From Candidatus Zixiibacteriota bacterium (GTDB taxonomy: Bacteria; Zixibacteria; MSB-5A5; WJJR01): 64,000 bases of DNA. The position numbers were made by a program, and so were the translations under genes. The stretch is taken from positions 27,440 to 91,439 of the forward strand of contig JBFMGX010000004.1 in the NCBI GenBank assembly GCA_040752595.1, written 5' to 3'. Under the pieces are notes generated by a model. It ran no database searches. It worked only from the letters and a program-made list of their open reading frames with translations, and was not told where the DNA came from. Positions 27,917-38,752 of the stretch are shown here, in pieces. How positions within the stretch are numbered: position 1 is the first letter of the stretch; each line of letters starts with the position of its first letter.

Positions 27917-28189
27917 GGGTTCGTGCTAGGTGGGGAGTTAGCGGTGCCCTGTACCCGGAACCCGCTATACCGGGGCCGAAGACCGTCCGAGGCCTCACGG
28001 CCGCCCCGATGCAGACCGGTCCAGTGGCGTTGAGGACCGGGTCTTGCGCAACGGAGAATCGCCCAACCCCGTCAGGACCGGAAGGTAGCAGCGGTAAGCG
28101 GATCGCTTCGTGTGCCGCAAGACGGCCCGGTCGGAGCCGGCTAACCGGCCGGTCGGAGCAGTCGCGGTCGACGACGGGTGCACGAACCC
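27917..28189 (+). ncRNA. ffs: Signal recognition particle RNA, large Alu-containing bacterial type
   Basis: A 273-base RNA whose ends pair (GGGTTCGTGC at 27917 with GCACGAACCC at 28180-28189). The 5' Alu domain reads TGGGGAGTTAGCGGTGCCCTG, and domain IV carries the Ffh-binding hairpin GTCAGGACCGGAAGG..AGCAGCGGTAAG at 28071-28098, with GTCTTGCGCAACGG before it. This is the long form, as in Bacillus, rather than the 4.5S form. It precedes dnaX, ybaB and recR, the same order as around the Bacillus scr gene. Confidence 0.93.
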
Positions 28190-28246
28190 AATGATTTGGA
28201 TCAGGTGATTGCCCGTGCGGATTGCCGAACCACCCACCACGATGAG

Positions 28247-28272
28247 GACAAGGGGCTTTCAGCCCCTTGTTG
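28247..28272. repeat. Palindromic repeat, family D
   Basis: ACAAGGGGCTTTCAGCCCCTTGT hairpin between the SRP RNA and dnaX. Confidence 0.75.
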
Positions 28273-28308
28273 CCGCCCAGAAGGTGACCTCGCCGCCGGG
28301 GAGCTGCC

Positions 28309-29988
28309 GTGTCTGAGTACCTGGCCCTGGCCCGCAAGTGGCGCCCCCAGACCTTCGATGACGTGATCGCGCAGCCGCAGGTCACGCAGACGCTGAAGAA
28401 CGCCATCGCCGCCGGGCGCATCCATCACGCCTACCTGTTCTGCGGCCCGCGCGGTACCGGTAAGACGACCACGGCGCGCATTCTCGCCAAGGCACTCAAT
28501 TGCGAGCAGGGGCCGACGCCGACCCCCTGCAATCAATGCGGCACGTGTATGGCCATTACCCAGGGGAACTGCCTCGATGTTCTGGAGATCGACGCCGCCT
28601 CCAATACGGGCATCGATGATGTGCGCGAGCTGCGGGAATCGTCGCGTCTGGTCCCGGCCGGCGCCCGGTTCAAAGTCTACATCATCGACGAGGTCCACCG
28701 TCTTTCCAAGAACGCCTTCGATGCGTTGCTGAAGACGCTGGAGGAGCCGCCGCCGTCGGTAAAGTTCATCTTTGCGACGACGGAAGTGCACGACGTGCCG
28801 CCTACGGTGCGTTCGCGCGCGCTGCGCTTCGATTTCCGCCTCATCCCGCAAGTCGCCCTGCGCGGCCAACTGGAGAAGATTGCTCAGGCGGAGGGAATCG
28901 CCGTCGAACCGGAGGCGCTCGACATCATCGCGGCCGAAGCCGCCGGTTCGCTGCGCGACTCGCAATCACTTCTGGATCAGATCGCCTCGTACGCTGGTGG
29001 GCCGATCACGGCGGCATTGACCAACGAGGCGCTCGGGCTGGTTGATTCCGACATGCTCTTTGCCCTGACCGATGCGTTCGCCGCGGCCGATGCCCAGCGG
29101 GCGCTGGATGTGATTGGCCAAGTCGCCCGTGCCGGCCGCGACCTGTCGCAATTCGTCCGTCAACTCGCCGAGCATCTCAAGCGATTGCTGTTCGCCCGGT
29201 CGCTGGGGGACGAGTACGCCGATGAGGCGTTGAATGCCGATCAGCAGGAGCGGTATCGTCGGGCATCGACCGCACGGGACGAGAATGACTGGCTGCGTCT
29301 CTTGTTGATGGCCGTCGAGTTGGCCCAGCGCGTGCGCCGTGGATCAGCCCAACCTCTCCTGGAGATCGAGATGTTCGCCATGCGCGCGGCCCGCCTCGAC
29401 CGCTCGATCGATATTCGGTCGCTGGTGGAACGCTTGGAGAGGCAGACGTCGATCCCCGGCCTGGCGCGCGCCGCCGAACATGACGCCGGTCCCGCGCTCC
29501 CATTGCCAGATCGCGGTTCCGAGGATGAGAACGCCTCCACGCCTCCTCGTGACCCTGTCGCCCAGGCGCCCGCGAGTCCCCCGGTGGGGGACATGGATTT
29601 TGCACCAATTCTGGAGTCGATCTGCCACCACCGGCCGACGCTGCGCGCGGTGCTGGGACATGCGCAGTTGGTCGAAACGGGAGCGGGCGGCTTCGAACTA
29701 AACGTCTACAACGGGTCGACCTTCCATCAACGCCAACTGGCCGAGAAGCCGGTGCGGGACCTTATCCATGCCGAGATCACCAAAGCGGTCGGCGCCGGCG
29801 CACGAATCAGTATCCACGTTAAGGAAGGACCAGCGCCCGCCCGAAGTGCACTGTCGGCGACGGTGACCGCCCCGAGCGGCGGGCCCGAACCGGCCGGCCT
29901 GAATCGCAGCGCCCGCGACGAGAAAATCCGTTCCGATCACGCCGTTCAGGAAATCCTGCGCCGCTTCGATGGGGAAATCGTAGAATAG
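28309..29988 (+). CDS. dnaX: DNA polymerase III subunit gamma/tau
   Basis: Clamp-loader ATPase of 559 residues. The GTG at 28309 gives the standard start (SEYLALARKWRPQTFDDVIAQ). It has Walker A GPRGTGKTTTARILAKALNC, a zinc-binding set (C in ALNCEQG, CNQCGTC), Walker B IIDEVHRLSK and sensor FATTEVHDVP. A tau-like C-terminal region with low-complexity linker and a domain ending EILRRFDGEIVE follows. It begins the dnaX-ybaB-recR set. It ends with TAG. No obvious frameshift slippery run was seen at a position that would give a gamma form. Confidence 0.95.
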   Translation: MSEYLALARKWRPQTFDDVIAQPQVTQTLKNAIAAGRIHHAYLFCGPRGTGKTTTARILAKALNCEQGPTPTPCNQCGTCMAITQGNCLDVLEIDAASNTGIDDVRELRESSRLVPAGARFKVYIIDEVHRLSKNAFDALLKTLEEPPPSVKFIFATTEVHDVPPTVRSRALRFDFRLIPQVALRGQLEKIAQAEGIAVEPEALDIIAAEAAGSLRDSQSLLDQIASYAGGPITAALTNEALGLVDSDMLFALTDAFAAADAQRALDVIGQVARAGRDLSQFVRQLAEHLKRLLFARSLGDEYADEALNADQQERYRRASTARDENDWLRLLLMAVELAQRVRRGSAQPLLEIEMFAMRAARLDRSIDIRSLVERLERQTSIPGLARAAEHDAGPALPLPDRGSEDENASTPPRDPVAQAPASPPVGDMDFAPILESICHHRPTLRAVLGHAQLVETGAGGFELNVYNGSTFHQRQLAEKPVRDLIHAEITKAVGAGARISIHVKEGPAPARSALSATVTAPSGGPEPAGLNRSARDEKIRSDHAVQEILRRFDGEIVE

Positions 29989-30041
29989 GCGGTGCGTTGG
30001 GCCGCAGCGCCGGTGATCACAGCAGTCCGTAGGAGAGACCG

Positions 30042-30356
30042 ATGGCCAATATGGAGCAACTGCTCAAGCAGGTCCGCAAGATGCAACTGGAAATGGAGAA
30101 GATCCAGGCGGCCTTGGAAAACGAGACGGTCGAGGGATCAGCCGGTGGCGGGATGGTGCGCGTTACCGTCAACGGCAAACGCGATGTCCTCGAAGTGAAG
30201 ATCGCTCCCGAGGTGGTCAAGCCCGATGAAATCGAGATGCTCGAGGAATTGATCTGCGCGGCGGTCAATCAGGCCCAGAAGCGTGCCGCCGAAATGCAGG
30301 CCCGGAGCATGTCCAAATTGACCGGCGGCCTGCCGCTGCCGGGGATGGGATTCTGA
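30042..30356 (+). CDS. ybaB: YbaB/EbfC nucleoid-associated protein
   Basis: A 104-residue DNA-binding protein. It starts MANMEQLLKQVRKMQLEMEKIQ and has the family motif SAGGGMVRVTVNGKRDVLEVKI followed by LEELICAAVNQAQKRA and a short Gly-rich end (LPGMGF). It sits between dnaX and recR, the usual position. GGAGAGACCG precedes the ATG. Confidence 0.95.
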   Translation: MANMEQLLKQVRKMQLEMEKIQAALENETVEGSAGGGMVRVTVNGKRDVLEVKIAPEVVKPDEIEMLEELICAAVNQAQKRAAEMQARSMSKLTGGLPLPGMGF

Positions 30357-30452
30357 TTCACGCGGGCGAACACACAGGTTCGCCACCACGAAGACGATGA
30401 CGTCCGGGTGCAGGGGCGGGCCTGCGTGCCCGCCCGTTTGTGGAAAGCTGTG

Positions 30453-31052
30453 ATGGCCAACACCTCCGCCACACTCGATCATCTGATCGATCAGTTCGCC
30501 AAGCTCCCCGGGATCGGCAGGAAGACTGCCTACCGGCTGGCCTACCACGTCATGCAGGCACCGCCCGATCTGGCCCGTTCGCTGACCGAGGCGATCATCG
30601 CCGTCAAGGAGAAGATCGTCTTCTGCTCGCAGTGCTACAACATCACCGACGACGATCCCTGCGCCATCTGCCGCTCTCCGCAGCGCACGCGCTCGCTGGT
30701 CTGCGTCGTCGAGGAACCTCACGACGTGCTCGCCTTCGAGCGTGCGGGCGCCTTCCAGGGCGTCTACCACGTGCTGGGCGGCGTCTTCTCGCCGCTGGAC
30801 GGGATCGGCCCGGAGGAGTTGAAGATCGCCGAGCTGGTCGCCCGCGTCAAATCCGACGGCATCCGCGAGATCATCCTGGCGACCAACCCAACACCCGAAG
30901 GAGAGATGACCGCGAACTACCTGGCCAAAGTCCTGAAGCCGCTCGGCGTGACCGTGACCCGTATTGCCCGCGGCCTGCCGATGGGTGGCGACGTCGAATA
31001 TGCCGACACCAATACCGTCATCCGCGCGTTGGAGGGTCGGACGGAGTTTTGA
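30453..31052 (+). CDS. recR: Recombination protein RecR
   Basis: The 199-residue protein acts with RecF/RecO to load RecA at gaps. It has the HhH start (HLIDQFAKLPGIGRKTAYRLAYH), a four-cysteine zinc motif CSQCYNITDDDPCAIC, the Toprim domain (VVEEPHDVLAFER..YHVLGGVFSPLDGIGP) and the C-terminal RIARGLPMGGDVEYAD. The ATG at 30453 gives the normal length; the in-frame extension upstream is not conserved. It completes the ffs-dnaX-ybaB-recR block. Confidence 0.96.
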   Translation: MANTSATLDHLIDQFAKLPGIGRKTAYRLAYHVMQAPPDLARSLTEAIIAVKEKIVFCSQCYNITDDDPCAICRSPQRTRSLVCVVEEPHDVLAFERAGAFQGVYHVLGGVFSPLDGIGPEELKIAELVARVKSDGIREIILATNPTPEGEMTANYLAKVLKPLGVTVTRIARGLPMGGDVEYADTNTVIRALEGRTEF

Positions 31053-31058
31053 GATTGA

Positions 31059-31130
31059 CGTAGGGTGGGTGCTCTGCACCCACCGCTTGGCACGACAACG
31101 AAACGGTGGGTGCGAAGCACCCACCCTACG
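31059..31130. repeat. Inverted pair of family D hairpins
   Basis: CGTAGGGTGGGTGCTCTGCACCCACC and the inverse GGTGGGTGCGAAGCACCCACCCTACG flank about 20 bases between recR and secA. Confidence 0.8.
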
Positions 31131-31142
31131 ATTTGGACGACC

Positions 31143-34160
<3,018 letters not shown>

Positions 34161-34165
34161 GGAAT

Positions 34166-34243
34166 AACCTCTCACTCCGGCAGCGTCCCGAACAGAGTGA
34201 AGCAGGGAGGTCGGTCCGTCCGCAGGACGGACCGGGTGAGGGA
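34166..34243. repeat. Palindromic repeat, family A (with CAGCGTCCCGAACAGAGTGA insertion)
   Basis: AACCTCTCACTCCGG, then an inserted segment, then GGGAGGTCGGTCCGTCC and GGACGGACCGGGTGAGGG. It follows secA by six bases. Confidence 0.75.
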
Positions 34244-34362
34244 TCTTCTTCGGCCAGACAGTAATCCGCGGGTCGGGTACCCTGTGCACCTGACCGGGTT
34301 CTCCGGAGCGCAGGGCTTCTGAGCCACAGGCCTGCTCCAGCAATAGAGGTCGTGTCACAGCA

Positions 34363-34380
34363 TTTGGCAATTTTGCCAAA
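34363..34380 (+). promoter_or_regulatory. Perfect operator palindrome upstream of arsR
   Basis: TTTGGCAA-TT-TTGCCAAA, a perfect 8-2-8 inverted repeat ending 30 bases before the arsR ATG. Position and symmetry suit autoregulation by the dimeric ArsR protein. Confidence 0.7.
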
Positions 34381-34410
34381 CGGCCATGAGATGTCCGCGT
34401 AGAACCGGGG

Positions 34411-34764
34411 ATGGCGACCGGACCCAGACCAAAGACCGCGTCCCAGTACGCCGCCCGGGCACGAGTCATCAAGGCGATGGCCCATCCCAGCCGCCTGCTG
34501 ATCATCGATGAGTTGAACCGGGGGGAACGGTGCGTGTGTGAGCTGACCGATCTGGTCGGCGACGACACCTCGACCGTCTCCAAGCACCTTTCGGTTCTGA
34601 AGAATGCCGGCATTGTCGGGGACGAGCGTCGCGGGGCCATGGTGTTCTACCGTCTCCGTGTGCCCTGCATCCTCAATTTCTTCGGTTGTGTCGAACGCGT
34701 CTTGAAGGAAGTGGCGAAAGACAGTACGCGGGCGGCAGGCAGGATCAGTACGCGCCGGCAGTAG
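34411..34764 (+). CDS. arsR: ArsR/SmtB family metalloregulator
   Basis: The 117-residue winged-helix repressor has AMAHPSRLLIIDEL, the arsenic-type metal site ERCVCELTDL (C41, C43), the recognition helix STVSKHLSVLKNAGIV and the wing DERRGAMVFYRL. A further CILNFFGC pair lies near the C-terminus. It should leave its operator when trivalent arsenic or a similar ligand binds. It is the first gene of a five-gene run with thioredoxin, ArsP-, ArsF- and ArsG-like genes. It ends with TAG. Confidence 0.88.
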   Translation: MATGPRPKTASQYAARARVIKAMAHPSRLLIIDELNRGERCVCELTDLVGDDTSTVSKHLSVLKNAGIVGDERRGAMVFYRLRVPCILNFFGCVERVLKEVAKDSTRAAGRISTRRQ

Positions 34765-34819
34765 CGATATCAACGGTGCCCGGTTCTGTCCCGCCGGGAC
34801 GCGCGAAATGAGGTCACAC

Positions 34820-35068
34820 ATGGAAGTCAAAGTCCTTGGGCCCGGGTGCCCGAATTGCAAGCGGCTGTACGACGAGATCGAGAAAGCACTCCGGCAGCTC
34901 AGTCTCGCGGTCAAGCCGGTCAAAGTTGAGGCGATCGATGAGATCGTTGCCCTCGGGGCGATGTCGACTCCGGCGCTCGTGATCAATGGTGAAGTCAAAT
35001 CGGCCGGTCGCATTCCGAGCCAACGGGAACTCACCAGTTGGCTGGCTACAGCGGCGATACAGCAATGA
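34820..35068 (+). CDS. Small thioredoxin-like redox disulfide protein (ArsE-like position)
   Basis: An 82-residue thioredoxin-fold protein (MTH895/redox-active disulfide type) with active site GPGCPNCKRLYDEI (C10, C13), cis-Pro loop MSTPALVINGEV and C-terminal GRIPSQRELTSWL. GAGGT lies five bases before the ATG. It overlaps the next gene (ATGA). In known arsEFG clusters the first gene encodes a small thioredoxin-like protein, so this is the likely counterpart. Confidence 0.82.
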   Translation: MEVKVLGPGCPNCKRLYDEIEKALRQLSLAVKPVKVEAIDEIVALGAMSTPALVINGEVKSAGRIPSQRELTSWLATAAIQQ

Positions 35069-36144
35069 CAGGTATTGCCGAACGGTCACACCTGGACACG
35101 GATGCCCTTCCTGCTGAAGGGGGCGGCGCAAGTGGTCGGCGGTGGGCCTGGGTGGGACCGGCGTTATTGCTATGGGTGCTGGTCTACCGCTGGCTGGAGC
35201 CTGCGGCTCGTTGGATTACGAGCAGCGCCATCGGCCTCCCGCCATCGACGCCGCTGGCGAGCGGCGTGCGTTTCTTTCTCTACGAGACACCCAAGGTCCT
35301 CATGCTCCTTGTTCTGGTCGTGTTCGGAGTGGGCGTCATCCGCACGTTCTTCTCTCCGGAGCGCACGCGGCGCATTCTCGCGGGCCGGCGCGAGACGGTC
35401 GGCAATGTGCTCGCCGGCGGTCTCGGCGTTGTCACGCCCTTCTGTTCGTGTTCGGCCGTGCCGCTCTTCCTGGGTTTCGTTGAAGCCGGGGTGCCCCTCG
35501 GCGTCACCTTCTCATTCCTCATCGCCGCGCCCATGGTCAATGAGGTCGCCGTAGTCCTGCTGTTCGGCCTCTTCGGGTGGCGTGTCGCGGGGCTGTATCT
35601 CGGCACCGGCCTTGCCCTCGCGGTTGTGGCGGGATGGGTACTGGGGCGTCTGCGCCTTGAGCGCCACATCGAATCTTGGGTCTATGCGGTCCGGGTGGGG
35701 GCGGCGGCGGAGGTCGGCGGGAATCTCACGTGGGATGATCGGTTACAGCGGGCGCTTCAGGCGGTGCGCGAGATTGTCGGCAGAGTCTGGCCCTACGTCG
35801 TCGTGGGGATTGCCGTCGGCGCCGGCATTCATGGGTATGTCCCCGAGGGCATGATGGCGGGGATCATGGGGAAATCCGCCTGGTGGTCGGTCCCGGGGGC
35901 AGTCCTGATCGGCGTGCCGATGTACTCCAATGCCGCCGCGATTGTCCCCGTTGTCCAGGCGCTACTCGGCAAAGGCGCCGCCCTCGGAACCGTGCTGGCC
36001 TTCATGATGGCCGTGATCGGTCTGTCGCTGCCCGAGACCATCATTTTGCGGAAGGTCCTGAAACCGCCGCTGATCTGCGCCTTTGTGGGCATCGTGGCCG
36101 CCGGGATTCTCATCGTCGGCTATTTGTTCAATCTTGTGTTCTAA
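35065..36144 (+). CDS. ArsP/DUF318-type permease
   Basis: A 359-residue membrane protein with about eight helices. It carries the permease signature VVTPFCSCSAVPLFLGFVEA and FSFLIAAPMVNEVAV in the first half and GVPMYSNAAAIVPVVQALL in the second, the pattern of the ArsP_1 family whose characterised member exports methylarsenite. The cysteines in PFCSCS are the likely thiol ligands. Start at 35065 overlaps the thioredoxin stop by four bases, so the two are coupled. Family members may have other substrates. Confidence 0.82.
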   Translation: MTGIAERSHLDTDALPAEGGGASGRRWAWVGPALLLWVLVYRWLEPAARWITSSAIGLPPSTPLASGVRFFLYETPKVLMLLVLVVFGVGVIRTFFSPERTRRILAGRRETVGNVLAGGLGVVTPFCSCSAVPLFLGFVEAGVPLGVTFSFLIAAPMVNEVAVVLLFGLFGWRVAGLYLGTGLALAVVAGWVLGRLRLERHIESWVYAVRVGAAAEVGGNLTWDDRLQRALQAVREIVGRVWPYVVVGIAVGAGIHGYVPEGMMAGIMGKSAWWSVPGAVLIGVPMYSNAAAIVPVVQALLGKGAALGTVLAFMMAVIGLSLPETIILRKVLKPPLICAFVGIVAAGILIVGYLFNLVF

Positions 36145-36164
36145 AGTGAGCGGAGGTACACAGC

Positions 36165-36626
36165 GTGAATCCCAAACGTGTGATCACTGTCGTCCTGATG
36201 GTCTTTGTCGCCGTCAGCATCATCTGGCTGGTGGTTCGCGATGTGTCATCGCAGAAGTCTGTGCCCGCGTCTGACCAACCGTCGTCGGCCCGGCAGTTGA
36301 TGGTCTACTACTTCCACCGCACCGCCCGGTGTCCAACCTGTCTGAAGATCGAGGCACTGGCCAAGCAGGAAGTCGAGGCGACCTTTGCCGCCGAATTGGC
36401 GAGCGGCCGCATGAGATTCCAGTCCATCAACGTGGAGGGCGCCGGCAACGAGCATTTCATTAAGGACTATGAACTCGTCTCGCAGGCCCTCATTCTGGTC
36501 GACTACCGCGCCGGGACGCAGCATCGTTGGAAGAACCTCGACGCGATCTGGGATCTGGTGGATCATGAGAGCGACTTCGCCCAGTATGTCCGCATGGAGA
36601 TACAGGTGTTCCGGGGCGCCGCATGA
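36165..36626 (+). CDS. ArsF-like thioredoxin-fold membrane-anchored protein
   Basis: The 153-residue protein starts at a GTG with GGAGG eight bases upstream. It has one N-terminal membrane helix (about 6-23) and an exported thioredoxin-like domain with active-site motif HRTARCPTCLKIEALAKQEV. It matches the family named ArsF (annotated as a nitrophenyl nitroreductase subunit in arsEFG clusters); the fold suggests thiol chemistry rather than a flavin enzyme. It overlaps arsG by four bases. Confidence 0.75.
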   Translation: MNPKRVITVVLMVFVAVSIIWLVVRDVSSQKSVPASDQPSSARQLMVYYFHRTARCPTCLKIEALAKQEVEATFAAELASGRMRFQSINVEGAGNEHFIKDYELVSQALILVDYRAGTQHRWKNLDAIWDLVDHESDFAQYVRMEIQVFRGAA

Positions 36627-37315
36627 TCGACTCATGGTGGTTGGGGGCAGCGTCGGCCTTCTGGCTGGGGATTCTCACATCCGTAAGCCCCTGCCCGCTG
36701 GCGGCGAATATCGCGGCGGTCACCTTCATCGGCAAACACCTCGCCTCGCCTCGTCGCATCGTCGCGTCCGGGGCCGCATACGCCGTGGGGCGGGTGATCG
36801 CCTATGTCGCGTTGGGCGCGCTGCTCGTGGCAGGTGTGGCAACGGCCTCGCGTCTGTCCGACCTGCTCTTGTCGTCCATGAGCCGGATTCTGGGACCGCT
36901 CTTGATCGTCGTCGGCATGGTGCTGCTGGAACTCATCAACGTCCCGATCCCCAATCTGGTTTCACCGGAACGGTGGCACGAGCGGGCGACGTCCGGAGGC
37001 GCGTGGAATGCCGGGCTTCTCGGCTTCGTATTCGCATTGTCATTCTGTCCGATTTCCGCGGCCCTGTTCTTTGGCTCTCTCATACCGCTGTCCGTGAGGC
37101 ACGGTTCCCACCTCATGTATCCCGCCCTCTATGGCATTGGCACCGGCCTCCCGGTGGTGATCTTCGGCGTCGGCCTTGGTCTCGGCGCCCGCTGGGTGGC
37201 GGGAGCCATGCACCGCCTGACTCAGCTCGAACGCTGGGCTCGCCGTGCGACCGGCGTCGTCTTCATCGCCGTCGGCATCTACCTTACGCTGAAGTACATC
37301 TTTGGTGTTGTTTGA
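36623..37315 (+). CDS. ArsG-like CcdA-family membrane protein
   Basis: A 230-residue CcdA/DsbD-like protein with six predicted helices. It has the paired proline-cysteine motifs of the superfamily: SVSPCPLAANIAA in helix 1 and SFCPISAALFFGSLIP in helix 4. ArsG-type proteins are proposed to export aromatic arsenicals; the CcdA relation equally allows electron transfer to the exported ArsF-like partner. Four-base overlap with the preceding gene. Confidence 0.78.
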   Translation: MIDSWWLGAASAFWLGILTSVSPCPLAANIAAVTFIGKHLASPRRIVASGAAYAVGRVIAYVALGALLVAGVATASRLSDLLLSSMSRILGPLLIVVGMVLLELINVPIPNLVSPERWHERATSGGAWNAGLLGFVFALSFCPISAALFFGSLIPLSVRHGSHLMYPALYGIGTGLPVVIFGVGLGLGARWVAGAMHRLTQLERWARRATGVVFIAVGIYLTLKYIFGVV

Positions 37316-37347
37316 TTCCGCTCGGCAGTGCGCAGCGAGAATTGGGA

Positions 37348-37425
37348 CAACCTCTCCCCCCGGCAGTGTCCCGAACAGAGTGAGGGAGAGAGCTCGATCC
37401 GCCGCAGGTGGATCGGGTGAAGGGC
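37348..37425. repeat. Palindromic repeat, family A (with CAGTGTCCCGAACAGAGTGA insertion)
   Basis: The same insertion site and nearly the same inserted sequence as the copy at 34166-34243. It lies between convergent arsG and the propeller lipoprotein. Confidence 0.75.
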
Positions 37426-37474
37426 GTTTTGTCGACCTGCCGCGAACGTACAGTACGAGAGGCAGTCACTCTTC

Positions 37475-38560
37475 CTATGGTGCTGGTGCCAGGTCAATGG
37501 CCTGCGCCGCGCCTTCAGTGGACAAGATGGACTTTTCGATCGCATGGGTACGTGTATCAATGACAAGGACCGGACCATCGAACGTGTTCACATATGCCGT
37601 CTCCCCCGACGGCAGGAACCTGGCGTCCAGAACGGAGAGGCCATCCCCGGGGCGCGGGCCCAGTCCATCCGACTTGATAGTGTCCAAGGGATTGCCAGAA
37701 TGCGCGTCGAACACAATCACGAACCCGGGGGGAATGGGGGATTCCCACAGGAATCCATGTATCAAGACCCACACCTCACGGCCGTCGGGTGTCGCACGGC
37801 AGCGACCCACGTGCGATGGCTGTCGGAAGATCACCTGCCGGCATTGCAGATCATAGCCAATCAGAGACGGTCTACCTCCAGGAGCGCTGCCGATTACATA
37901 TAGCCGCCGCCCGTCTGATGACAGTGTGAAGTGAGCCACTTGAACGCCCATGCCCTCATCGTTCGGCTCGATGATCACCGAATCTATCTCAGAACCTTGG
38001 CGGTAATCGAAAATGGCGAGTTTCGACCCGTCGTCACCGGGCGGGGGAAGGCCGCGGAAGTCGACACCCATAACATGGGGTTTCTTAGGTATTCTCTGTG
38101 CCCAGACCAGCCCAACTGGCCAAGCGCGCCGTGGTGCCAGCGCAGGGGCAGAAAACACGAGTGTGCTCTCATAGGGTGCATGTGTCCCGACCACCAGCTC
38201 CGCGTCCGGCAGGAACAGTGGAGGTATTATCGGAGACGACAAGTAGCCAATGGGTGTCCGTCCGACCACATCCCAAATCAGCGGAGGGCGCCCGGAACCG
38301 GTCACAGCTAAGTACTTGCCGTCCGGCGAGGCCACGACTCCGATCCCGTCATGCTGGAACCCGTACCGTAGCGTGTCAACGACGGAGTCAGAGGCGCAGT
38401 CGACAACCGCTACCCACCCCTCTGCGTCCCCCGTCTTGGCGACGTACAGGCGGTAGTTTGCCGGCGTCGGCTCCAGCCCCCTCTCGGTAGCGCAGGCCAA
38501 GGCCAAGACCGCTGCCAGAAGCAGGCCACCCAGAACCCCTTTGGACCACATTCGCGCCAT
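37475..38560 (-). CDS. Lipoprotein with YVTN-like beta-propeller
   Basis: The 361-residue protein has a lipoprotein signal (lipobox VLALAC near 24) and propeller-like blades: RLYVAKTGDAEGWVAVVDCA, GVVASPDGKYLAVTGSGR, LSSDGRRLYVIGSAPGG, and FLPSGETAYVNTFDGPVLVI. Such exported propellers bind partners or polymers. The function is unknown. It is transcribed alone. It ends with TAG. Confidence 0.72.
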   Translation of the reverse strand: MARMWSKGVLGGLLLAAVLALACATERGLEPTPANYRLYVAKTGDAEGWVAVVDCASDSVVDTLRYGFQHDGIGVVASPDGKYLAVTGSGRPPLIWDVVGRTPIGYLSSPIIPPLFLPDAELVVGTHAPYESTLVFSAPALAPRRAWPVGLVWAQRIPKKPHVMGVDFRGLPPPGDDGSKLAIFDYRQGSEIDSVIIEPNDEGMGVQVAHFTLSSDGRRLYVIGSAPGGRPSLIGYDLQCRQVIFRQPSHVGRCRATPDGREVWVLIHGFLWESPIPPGFVIVFDAHSGNPLDTIKSDGLGPRPGDGLSVLDARFLPSGETAYVNTFDGPVLVIDTRTHAIEKSILSTEGAAQAIDLAPAP

Positions 38561-38654
38561 CGGTCCCTCGCGGCTATTCGATTCAGTCCATAGTCAATAT
38601 CCGTCCACCGGCCTTGTCAAGCACGACCTTGTGAGATAGGGCGCAAGTACCCTG

Positions 38655-38727
38655 TGCCACGGGTCTTCAGACCCGTGAATTCGTGATGTCGGAATGCAAA
38701 GATACACGGGTCTGAAGACCCGTGGCA
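38655..38727. repeat. Perfect inverted pair of palindromes, family G
   Basis: Two 23-base arms (TGCCACGGGTCTTCAGACCC plus GTG, 38655-38677, and its exact reverse complement, 38705-38727) are separated by 27 bases. Each arm is itself a hairpin (CACGGGTCT-TC-AGACCCGTG). Confidence 0.85.
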
Positions 38728-38752
38728 CCAACGTCAAGTCTGTGAATCTACC

